From the NCBI GenBank assembly GCA_016946835.1, contig JACVTC010000037.1, positions 1,212,501 through 1,276,500 on the forward strand: a DNA stretch of 64,000 nt. Reading direction: 5' to 3'. This document shows, piece by piece, positions 12,276 to 22,775 of the stretch (its first letter is position 1; every line of letters begins with the position of its first letter). The translations under genes were made by a program, and so were the position numbers. A model generated the notes under the pieces. That model did not search any database. It saw only the letters and a program-made list of their open reading frames with translations, and was not told the DNA's origin. This DNA comes from Neocallimastix lanati (nom. inval.) (taxonomy: Eukaryota; Neocallimastigomycota; Neocallimastigomycetes; Neocallimastigales; Neocallimastigaceae).

Positions 12276-13384
12276 TATTGATATTAAATAAATATAATTT
12301 TAATATTGAAATATTAATTAGTATTATAAAATTTATATATATCAATTTATACTATATTGACTGACTCTTTTAATGGATGATATATCTTGTTAATTCAAAT
12401 ATATGTAAAAAATATAATTAATAAAGGATTAAAAAGCATTTAATTTAGATTTAATTTATTTTATGACAAATAAAAATTTTAATTTATTTAATAAAAAAAA
12501 AGTTTAATATTTATTTATGTATTAATAGTTTATTCATTTAATTCAATTTCAATGAAAATTCTGTCTATTATTATAATAATAAATTTATTCAAAATTAAAG
12601 TGAATCATTAATATTTTTAAAATTATAAAAATATATAAATAATGTATATTTTTTAAAATTATTAATAAATAAAGTTTGAATCTTAATAAATTAATTAAAA
12701 ATAATAATTTTATATTAAATAAATTAATTTTTTTTCCTTTTTTTAAAAAAAATTTCAAAAAAAAAAAAATTAATCAATTTTAGAAAATGGAAAGAAAAAA
12801 TTTTTTTTTTGTTTTTATATTAAAAAAGGTTACTAAATAAATATGAGTGATTTGTAATGAATAAAAGGGAAAAGTGCTTGCTTCATGTACTAAAAAGAGT
12901 ATGCTTATTATAATAAGAATGAATAGTTGAATGGATCACTCTTTGTTTTTTTTTGTACATATTTATATATCATATAATATGTAATTATATAATAATGATT
13001 TATAAAGATTTTATTTTTATTTTTAATAATGATTTATATATACTATATTTTTTATTTTTAAAATTTTATATAAAATATGTCATGAATAGTATTTTAATAT
13101 ATAACCTTTGGAAGTAAAACAATAACATAGTCATATATTAAATTTAATGATAACTTTTTCTTTATTTATTTTATATTGGTAAAAAAAAATTAATATATTA
13201 ATAATTATTATTATGATATAGTTTAATTATTAAAAAAAAAAAAAAAAGTTTTAAAAAAAAATAGAAAAAATTTATTTAAATAGATTTATATATATAATAA
13301 TTAAAAACCAATGAACGAATATTAAAAAATTTAAAATTAAAAATTAAAAAATTTTAAAAAGAATATAAAAAGAGTATATTGTAA

Positions 13385-13423
<39 letters not shown>

Positions 13424-15137
13424 TTTTTTTTCATTCGAATTTATATTTATAGTTTTTTTTTTATTATTATTTTTATTTTTATTTGTATTATTTTTTTATT
13501 ATTTTTTTATTTTTATTTAAATATATTTATAATATAATAATATAATTATTCGAGTTCTTTATTATTTTTTGATAAAATAATAATAGAAGACTTTTAATTA
13601 GAAGTATAATGATATATTATTTAATATACTAGAGAATAAATATTAATAGAACTTATAATTCAAAGTTTAACATTTAGATTATTTAATATACTAGAGAATT
13701 ATATATTTTAAGTAGTATTTAAATACTAACTATTAAATTATTTATTTATCTTTTTTTCTTTTCCATCTATATATTAAATCAGTTTATTTTATTTTATTTT
13801 ATTTTATTTTATTTTTTCTTTTTTAATAATATATATATATTGTTCTATTATTTGAAAAAAAAAAGAGTTTTTTTTTTATTTATTGTATATTAGTAATATA
13901 TAATAAAGATTTAAATCTAAACAACTCCTTTTTAATAACACCTTAAATATAAAAAATATTTCAAAAAAAAAAAAAAATATAATAATAATAATAATAATAA
14001 TTTAATATTTATAATATATTTATTGCAAAGAAAAAATAATATATAAATACTTTTTATTTTAAAGAAATAATGATATATATTATATAAAATTTCTTTTTCT
14101 TTTTTTTTTATATTTTTATATATTAGTTATTATTATAATTAATGTGAAAATAAAATAAGAAACTAAAAAAAAAAGAAAAAAAAAAAAGGAATTGTTTATA
14201 AAATATTGAAATAAATATATTTATTTATAAAAGTAAAAAAAATAGTAATAAATAAATAAAACGAAACGAAACAAAACAAAATAAAAAACAAAAAACAAAA
14301 CAAAAAAAAAAAACAAAACAAAAAAAAAAAAAACTATAAAATAATTTAAGAAAAGGTACTATTTTATAAATATTTTTTATTATATTTTTTTTTTTGTTTT
14401 TATTAAAATAGTATTATCAAAAAATAAAAGTATATACACAATATATATAGTATTTTATATCTTATTTTTATAATACTATACAATTGAAATATAAAATAAA
14501 TATATATTGGTTATTTTTAATATGTATATATTGATGTATATAATATCTAGCATTACTATGTAATTTATTATTTGAAGTAGAAAAAAATTTAAAATTCTAA
14601 AAATAAAGTAAGATAAAAAAAAGTAAACTATAAATATATTGATAAAAATTTTGCAAAAAGTATAAAATCTTTTCTTTTAAGTAATATATATGTATATAAT
14701 ATAAAGAATAAAAATTTTTTGAAAAAAAAAAAGGAAAAAAAAAGATATTTTATTCGTTGAAAACCAATAAAGATCATTGATAAATTAAACTAAACTACTT
14801 TTATAATAACAATTCATCATTAGAATATTTTATAATATTTAAAATATAAGAAATAAAATAATTCAATACAAAAAAAAAATTTTTTTTTTTTGAATAATTA
14901 AATCATTTATTCTTAATAAATTTAAAGGTATTAAATATATATTTTAATAAATAATAATATTATAAATAAAAATCTTTATATATTAATTTAAATGTTTGAA
15001 ATGTTTGAATAAATTTATTATTAATTATTATTATTATTATTATTATTTTTTTTTTTTAATTTTTTATTTCATTTTATTTTATTTATTTTATTTTTTTTTT
15101 TTTTAAATTTTTATGTTTTGAGTTTAGATAATTAATC

Positions 15138-17515
15138 ATGGCATACATAGAGGGTACTCCTAAAAAAAGAAGAATATTGACAAGCATCAACATAATTTAT
15201 GTAGTAGTTATATTAATTAGTACAGTGATTATACCTTCAATTATTATTGGTTTAGTGTAATGATTTTATTGAATAACTATAGTTTAATAATTATATATAT
15301 AAATAAAATTAGGCTTTTTAATTTAATATACTTTATTATTATTATTATTATTTTATTTTATATTAATAAAACATTCTAAAATATATTATATATATGTATT
15401 AATAAAATTTTAAATATAAATAGGAAATCAGATGTTTTTATTTTTGTTCCAACTGTTTACAAAAGAAGTCAAAATCCACTTTCACTTCAAAGTTCTATAC
15501 TAATTTCCGTATTACTTTTTATAATTTATTCATTTTTCTTGACTATATTTTGGAAAAAAAGAAATCATCATTTAATTCACTACCGTCCTATCATTCTTTC
15601 TATGATCACTGGAGTTTGTGCTGCTATTTATGGTGTATTATTACCTGTAAGTAAATAGTATTAATACTTTTTAAATGTTGTAATAAAATTTTTAAAATTG
15701 ATTATTAATTTATAAATAATAAAAATAAATTAATTAATAATAATTATTTTGAAAAAAAATTCTAATAATTATTATTTTTATTATTATTATTATTATTATT
15801 ATTTTAAAATATATATATATATATACATTTATATTTTTTATAATTAAAATAAATATATATATATTTATTTTTTTTATCAATAATTATTTTAATTAATTTA
15901 ATTATTTAATTATTTATTTTATTATTAATATAAATTATTTATTAATTTATATATAAAAATATAAAAAAAAAAAATGATAATAATAAAATGCAAATGTATA
16001 TAAATATATAAATATAAATATAAATATAAATATAAATATATATATATGTATAAAGATAATTTTATTTATTACAGATAAAAAAAGAGAAAATTCACAAGAT
16101 ATTAATTATTCATGTATAATACCTTTAATTATTACTAATGTCTTTGCTCCAATGAGTATGATGGCTAACTTATCAAGATATATGAAATTATTTTTATTAA
16201 ATCGAAGAGATGTCAGTAGATTAAAATTATTTAATGAAAAGAATAATTCAATTTTTCCAGATGATGACGATAGTAGTAACTTTGAACCAAATATCTATGT
16301 TAAACGTTTAAATAAATTAGTCAGTCTTCAAATTACAAAGAGACTCTTTATTATTCCCTATATATTTTTAATTTCTTTAGGGGCATTTATTATTATTTAT
16401 AATTATTTAGTTGATACAAAGGAACAACAATGTAAATCCTCTAAAAAAATTATAGTAAATAATCAACTAATCGAATTTAACGGTAATCTTTGTAATTTAT
16501 GTAATCGAGGTTTTATATTATATTTACCCATTATGATTTTGGTTTTGAGTACTATATATATCATTCCTTATATATTCATTAGACTTTATCATAACCTCAA
16601 TTTTTTGAATAAATTTGATTTTATTTTAAATTTATTAGGATTATATGGAGGAAGTCTTCTTTTTGTTTTTACATTATTCTTTGTTGGTGAAGGAAAAGTT
16701 GAAAAGGAATTTGATATTCCAATTTATCATGTCAAATACTTTTTATTAACTCGAATAAAGAATAATCAATTGTTCTTTATTATTCCAGGTTTTACTTCCT
16801 TCATATGTGCTAATGTAATTCCATTAATTGAAGTTTGGTTCTCTGATAAAAAAATTAAACAAAAGGAATTACTTAGTAAACAAGAATTCACTAAACTTTT
16901 AATGGGAAGTCGTTACATTGAATCCTTGAAATCTATGGCCGTTAAATCCTATTGTGTTGAAATTATTATTTTCTGGGATATTCATATGAAATTAATGAAA
17001 CGTGTCTATAATGAATATATTAAAGAAAAGGAAGAGAAGGAAGAAAAGACATTACTGAATACTAATTCCTTAAATTTAAATAAACCTTTAAATGAAGAAA
17101 ATACCAATTATTATAGAAGTAATACTACAAATAATCATTCCTTGAATCTTCATTATCCTTTTCAACATTTTCATTCTAATGATAATTATAATGGAGATAA
17201 ATATACTAATGGTAATGGTAATGGTAATGATATGTCACCTAATTACAAAAAAAATAATGGTTTAATTAAAATGGAATGTAAAACAATTTCATCTCCTCTT
17301 CCTGAAAATTATGAATTATTATTAAGTTTAAATAAAAATGTATTTGGAAAGGATAATAATGATACGATTTTCTATGTAAATGATAATTCAAATAACGGTT
17401 CTTCTTCCAATTTAATGAATTATACCATTGAGAAAATGTCTTCATCTCATGATAATAATAATATAAATAATCCTATCAATAATTATCAAATGAATACAGT
17501 AACAACACCAAAAAC

Positions 17516-17558
<43 letters not shown>

Positions 17559-18431
17559 CGTAATGATAGCATGGGTTCAGACAAAAAGTATTCATGTAAA
17601 CGTTATGATAGCAATAATAATAGTATACAGTCATTAGCGATGAGTTCCAGTTTAAGTCAATCATCCTACATTAAATCGTCATTGAATTCTAACAGTGTTC
17701 TTCAAAGGAATGATAGTAATTTTTCACAGAGCACTTATACTACCCTAACTCCATTACCTTATAGTAGTTATTCAGATACCATGAATGATAAAGCTGGCCT
17801 TCTCTATAAAAAAGGACATACAAATTTAAATGAACGATACGACAATAACAACAGTAATAATAATAATAATAATAATTATAATTATAATAGTAATAATAAT
17901 AATAATTATAATAGTAATAATAATTATAATAATTATTATAGCAATAATAATTATAATAATTATAATAATTATAATAGTAATAATAGTTATAATAATTATA
18001 ATAATAATTATATTTATAATAATATTAATATTAATAATTTTTCTATATCTTCTAAAGGAATGAATTCTTATTCTTCAATGATGAATACACATAAATTATC
18101 TAATTCTTCTATTCTTTCGACTTCTCCTACCAAATCCGTTAGAATTAATCCAAATTTTAGTAAAAATACTGAAATCTTATATGAACTTTTTAATATTAAT
18201 CCGGAAGATGTAGAATTACCTAAAGAATTTTGGAGTGAATTTAATAAACTTTATAATTCTTTTATTTCAGAAAAAAGTTTAGCCACAGTGAATCTTAATG
18301 ACAGTATAATAAATCATTTAAATAGAGCAATTAATTATAGACACTATACCATTGATATGTTTTTCCCAGCCATTGCTGAAACCGTTGATTTAATTTATCA
18401 AAACTTGTATCCAAAAATTGTTATTAGCTAA
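15138..18431 (+). CDS. Multi-pass membrane protein with C-terminal RGS domain (7TM-RGS-like)
   Basis: Three exons can be built: 15138-15256, 15424-15646 and a last exon ending at 18431. Intron 1 is GTAATG...TAG. Intron 2 begins GTAAGT at 15647. Its strong acceptor (TACAG, exon from 16075) breaks the frame, whereas an AAAG acceptor 19 nt upstream (exon from 16056) keeps it and gives about 905 residues. Exons 1 and 2 and the start of exon 3 encode seven or eight hydrophobic helices. The first RGS half (EFTKLLMGSRYIESLKS through IIFWDIHMKLMK) lies at about 16890-17010. The second half (ILYELFNINPEDVELP through the C-terminus) lies at 18170-18425. RGS domains speed GTP hydrolysis by G-alpha subunits, and this layout resembles membrane RGS receptors of fungi and plants. 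A roughly 385-residue Asn/Ser-rich insert splits the RGS fold. Function is inferred from layout. Confidence 0.82.
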
Positions 18432-18509
18432 TGTTATTTTTTTGCAAAATAAAAATAAATAAATAAATAAATAAGAAATAAAAATAACAAAAAAAAAATA
18501 AAAATAAAA

Positions 18510-18548
<39 letters not shown>

Positions 18549-18636
18549 AAAAATAAATTAAATAAATAAATTAGTAAATTTTTTTTTTTTTTTTAATTTA
18601 AATTTTTAAAATAAAATAAAATAAAAATATAATAAA

Positions 18637-18669
<33 letters not shown>

Positions 18670-18730
18670 ATTTAAAAATAAATAAGAAGAAATCATAGAA
18701 ATAGTAATAAAATTTTGAAAGTAATTTTAA

Positions 18731-18775
<45 letters not shown>

Positions 18776-18791
18776 ATATATATATATTTAA

Positions 18792-18839
<48 letters not shown>

Positions 18840-18985
18840 TATTTTTTTTGTTAAATGTTTTTCATTTTTTGTATAATGAATAAGAAAATATATATATAGG
18901 TTGAACTTTAACTGCTAATATTTATATAAGTTTTTTTTTTTTTTTTTTTTTTTTTTTATTTTTTTTATTTTTTTTTTATTATTTT
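18432..18985. other. Intergenic, homopolymer-rich
   Basis: Four or more poly(A)/poly(T) runs of 20-45 bases and a (TTA)n tract at about 18790-18840. It serves as the 3' flank of the RGS gene. No coding evidence. Confidence 0.7.
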
Positions 18986-19312
18986 TTTTTGCTGATGATA
19001 TTGTTTTAGTTGCTCCATTTAAGCAAGCTCTTAAGAAAATTTTGAATAAAGTTCATGAATGGGCTATTAAAGATGAAATGACTTTTGGAATTAATAAGTG
19101 TGCTACTCTTGTTGTAAAAACGATTAATTTTGTTAATCCTATAAATTATAAAGATCCATCTTTCTTTATTGGTAGTAACAAATTACCTAAAATTGACAAC
19201 TATACTTATCTTGGTATTCCTTTTGATGAATCTTTATCATTGAAACCTATACAATCCAAATTAATCAGTAATTTAAATGTCAAGTTAAATTTGTACTTTC
19301 GATTTCTTATTA

Positions 19313-19774
19313 TTTTTACGTGCTGTGTCTCCTTCTTGGCGGAAATGCAGTATTTGAAATCTTAAAGATCGGCTCGGGGGAAAGAAGGCGATATATTAAT
19401 AATATTTTTCAATCACCTTCGAACGAGTCTTCTTTCCCGATTTCATATTTTGTGGGGCTTGCGGAATTCCTTACTAACGTTATGCCTATTGTGATTGGTG
19501 ATTTTTACACCATGATCGATTTGTATAGTGTTAGACCTACCGTTGTCAAGAGCGTCGACGTCGTAACGATAAGGCAAAGAAGAAATTCTGATACAGATTC
19601 GAATGATAATTTTCATCCACATGGAGTTATCTTCGATGAATGGGAAGAGTTAGAGGCCTTTTCGTCCTCGAATCTCATAACGTAGTTTTTTAATATTAAT
19701 ATAAAAAATAATTTCATGTATTTAAATTTCATGTATTTTTTAAAAAAATATTATTAAATAAAGTTTATTCCTAG

Positions 19775-19814
<40 letters not shown>
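19313..19814 (+). mobile_element. Polyadenylated mRNA retrocopy inserted in LINE fragment A
   Basis: The insert has the marks of target-primed retroposition of a cellular mRNA. It carries a 5'-truncated coding end (19314-19685), a 3' UTR, AATAAA at 19757-19762 and 37 A's at 19778-19814. A 12-bp direct repeat gatttcttatta flanks it at 19301-19312 and 19815-19826. Removing the insert and one repeat copy restores the LINE reading frame, which independently confirms the boundaries. Base composition inside is visibly GC-richer than in the LINE. Confidence 0.88.
19314..19685 (+). pseudogene. C-terminal about 123 codons of an unidentified membrane protein (retrocopy)
   Basis: The open frame inside the retrocopy has no own start, because the 5' end is lost. 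It shows a hydrophobic segment (FYVLCLLLGGNAVFEIL), a basic loop (GERRRYINN), a second hydrophobic segment (ISYFVGLAEFLTNVMPIVIG) and a polar acidic tail ending in a TAG stop. This looks like the last two membrane helices and cytosolic tail of a polytopic receptor or transporter. I do not recognise the family. It uses codons such as TCG, CCG, GCG and GTC that are rare in the neighbouring genes, and it is free of stops, so the insertion is probably young. Confidence 0.65.
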
Positions 19815-19816
<2 letters not shown>

Positions 19817-20030
19817 TTTCTTATTAATAAATCTATTCTTCTCCCATTGAAGAAATATGTTTTAATTTCGTTTAATTTCTTAGTCTTGATATATATTATG
19901 CTCCTCTCTTTTGGTTCAAATAAAAGTAGATGCTCTAAAGCTCAAAAAATTATTAATAGAGGACTTTATTGGAGTTAGGGATTTAAATCACGTAATTCTT
20001 ATGTTATTCTCTATAATATTACTCGCGAAT

Positions 20031-21180
20031 TGAGAAAGCTTATGATTCAGTTCCTATTTTTAACATTTTACTAAATTGTATCATTATGGAGTACGTGGTA
20101 AATGATTTGATTTTCTTTGTAATTTATATACTTCATCTAAAGCCCATGCTCGATTTACTTCAATGTTATCAAATGAATTTCCTATTAAAAGAGGTGTTCG
20201 TCAAGGTTGTCCATTATCTCCAATCTTATTCAATTTATTCATCAATGATATACTAAATGACTGTGAAAAGTATGGTGTTAATATTGAAAGAAAAAAGTTA
20301 TTGTGGTGGACTCTTTGCTGATAATGATGTTCTTATTGCTCCAAGTGCAAAAAAATTTAAAAAAATTATTAAAAAAGGTTCATAAATGGGCTAATTTAAA
20401 TGAAATGACTTTTGGTATAGAAAAAAAATGTGCAACTATGATTATAAAACTAATGAACTTCCAATCTCCTCCAAACTATAATGAACCAACCTTCTATTTA
20501 GGAATAAATGCTATTCCAAAAGTTTCTAGTTATTGTTTATCTAGGTATTCCTTTCTCATATGATCTCTTATTTGAACACATTATATCTCACATGCATTTC
20601 AAAGTTAGAAAATCCCTTCTTTCATTTACACCTTTCTTTCCAAATAAACTTATTCCTATTGTAATACAAGAAAAAAGTTCTTCAATCCTTTGTTATTAGT
20701 AAAGTAATTTATTATTCTCCTCTACTTGGTTCAAACAAATCTAGAACGGCTAGAATTCAAACATTTATAATAATACTGGTCTATTTTGCTGTATCAGTTC
20801 TTTCTCTAAAAATGGTAAAACAAATTCCGAAAAACAACAACAATATTAGACATAATTCTACTATGAGTACTTATGCTTTATCTCGAGATCTAAGCATCAC
20901 TCCTATTGCTGCTATCTGCGCAGCCTTACTGATTAAATCTTTTGCAAAATGAAGTAAATCAAACTGTATTATAAAGGATCTTATTAAATCTATTCCCAAA
21001 ATGTCTTATTATTCCTGGACTTAAAGTATCTAGAACACTGTATAAAAAAATTAAAAAAATACAAATGCTTAAAATATGACAATATTTAAGAACGTTACAG
21101 GAAATCAGTTTCCAAATTTCAAGGTATTAAAGGTCAAAAATTACGATAGTAACAAGTTCTAAAAAAATAAATCTGCTTAG
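20031..21180 (+). mobile_element. LINE fragment B (reverse transcriptase pseudogene)
   Basis: This is a second, more decayed non-LTR reverse transcriptase copy. In shifting frames it shows EKAYDSVP, GVRQGCPLSPILFNLFINDI (about 20190-20250), the catalytic region altered to FADNDVLIAPS (about 20319-20350), MTFGIEKKCATM (about 20405-20435), GSNKSRTARIQTF (about 20730-20765) and ALSRDLSITPIAAICAA (about 20875-20925). Weaker similarity runs to about 21180 (SRTLYKKIKK). Frameshifts and stops are frequent. The junction with fragment A at about 20030 joins the C-terminal region of one copy to the middle of another. Confidence 0.78.
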
Positions 21181-21437
21181 CTTAAAATATCCCCAGTTCA
21201 TTTCAATCATTAGATTTTTTTTTTTATTTAAATGAAATGAATATCTTTCTATTGGATTAAATAAGTTACTTGAGTATAAAAGAAAATTATAAGTTGAAAA
21301 TAAAATCATTTCTCTCTTTTTATTTTATTTTTATTATTTTTTTTTATTTTTATTTTTATTTTTATTTTTTAATGATATACTATTATATAATAATTCTCTA
21401 GGGAACATGGTATTCGTATTATTTTAAGTTATCACTA

Positions 21438-21487
<50 letters not shown>

Positions 21488-22694
21488 TAAACTAATTAAT
21501 ATAATAAGATTTGTATTATGTCATTTATTATTACAAAATATTTTATATCCTAGCTATTCATTTCTAATTATTTAATTGGTTATTTATTTAATTATTAAAT
21601 ATTTATTTATCTATTCAATTATTAATTGTAATTATTTAGTTATTTATTTAACTATATTTTATTTAATTTTTATATTTTTATATTTTTATATTTTTTTATT
21701 TTTTATATTTTTATATTTTTATATTTTTTATATTTTTATATTTTTATATTTTTATATTTTTATATTTATTTTTTTTATAATTTTTATAAAAATAAAAACA
21801 AAAAATTAAATTAATTCAATTAAGAAGATACTACCATAAAACTTTATATTATAATAATTAAAAACATAAATTAAATTTAATAAAATAATTAAAAAAAAAA
21901 AAAAAATGAAATTAATTTTATTTTATTTTATTTTTTATTTTTTTTTTTTTTTTTAAATTTTATTCATTATTTTTTTTTTTTTTATTATTTATTAATTTTT
22001 TAAATATATTTTTATTATTAATTCATTCATTCATTCATTAAAAACTTATTTAAACATATATTTATTCAATCATTTAAAATTTATTATATATTTAATTAAT
22101 ATTTATTTAAACATATTATATATTCATTAATTTAATATGAATATTATTTTCTAAAAAAGTATTAATTAAACTAGTTGAATGAATAACCGGAAATAAAAAA
22201 AAAAATAAAATAATTAATATATATATATAATTTTTTTTTTTTCTTTATATTTTATTATCTTTATCCTTTTTTTTTTTTTTTTCATTTATATAAATAAATA
22301 TAATTATATAATAATATAAATAGGAAGAAAAAGGAAATAACAGTATTATTAATAAATAATAAAAATATATAATAAAAAGAATTATAATAATAATAATAAT
22401 TATAATTTGTGTGTATATAATGATGTATATTTATGTATATATATTTCTTTAAAAAAAATACCTTTTTTTTTTTTTTTATTATAATTTCATCATTAAGTAA
22501 ATAATAATAGAAATTTAAATAGAATTATTTTATAAAAACAAAACAATAAATAAAAAAAAAAAAAAAGAAAAGAAAAGAAAATTGATTTGTCCAAAACAAT
22601 AGAATATTTAAAATTAGAAAAACAATAACAATAATAAATAAGAAAAACAATAATAAATAAGAAAAACACTAAAAGCAATAATAAAAAAACAATA
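21181..22694. other. AT-rich intergenic region
   Basis: Contains a poly(A) run of about 46 at 21440-21485, a (TATTTT)n/(TTTTA)n block at about 21660-21770 and several 20-base homopolymers. I see no gene. Confidence 0.7.
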
Positions 22695-22699
22695 ATAAA

Positions 22700-22771
<72 letters not shown>
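22695..22771 (+). repeat. (AAT)n tract directly upstream of an ankyrin gene start
   Basis: About 25 uninterrupted trinucleotides end 4 nt before the ATG at 22776, so the repeat is part of, or very near, the 5' UTR. The poly-Ile frame on the other strand is a repeat artefact. Confidence 0.85.
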
Positions 22772-22775
22772 TAAC

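Larger units (their letters stand above)
3421..15137. other. Long AT-rich intergenic region
   Basis: Apart from the CBM18 relic and the repeats listed separately, I see no supported gene in this stretch. It consists of homopolymer runs, (TTA)n, (AAAT)n and (TA)n tracts. The short frames in it encode only F/I/Y/N/K-rich low-complexity peptides without domains. Confidence 0.75.
18990..20030 (+). mobile_element. LINE fragment A (reverse transcriptase, truncated), split by a retrocopy
   Basis: This non-LTR reverse transcriptase piece starts at the catalytic ADD motif (ADDIVLVAP), continues through the thumb-side motifs W-x-n-MTFGINKCATLV and YLGIPF, and breaks at 19312. The frame resumes at 19827 (INKSILLPLKKYVL) after the inserted retrocopy is skipped. 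It then runs to GSNKSRCSKAQKIINRGLYW before stops accumulate. The fingers and palm upstream of ADD are missing. Fragment B downstream is a paralogous copy and confirms the order of motifs. It is not functional. Confidence 0.82.

Noticed and set aside
16152-18431. Treating the ATG at 16152 as the start of the RGS gene
   Set aside because: In-frame membrane-helix coding continues upstream of it, and two earlier exons with proper donor sites extend the protein.
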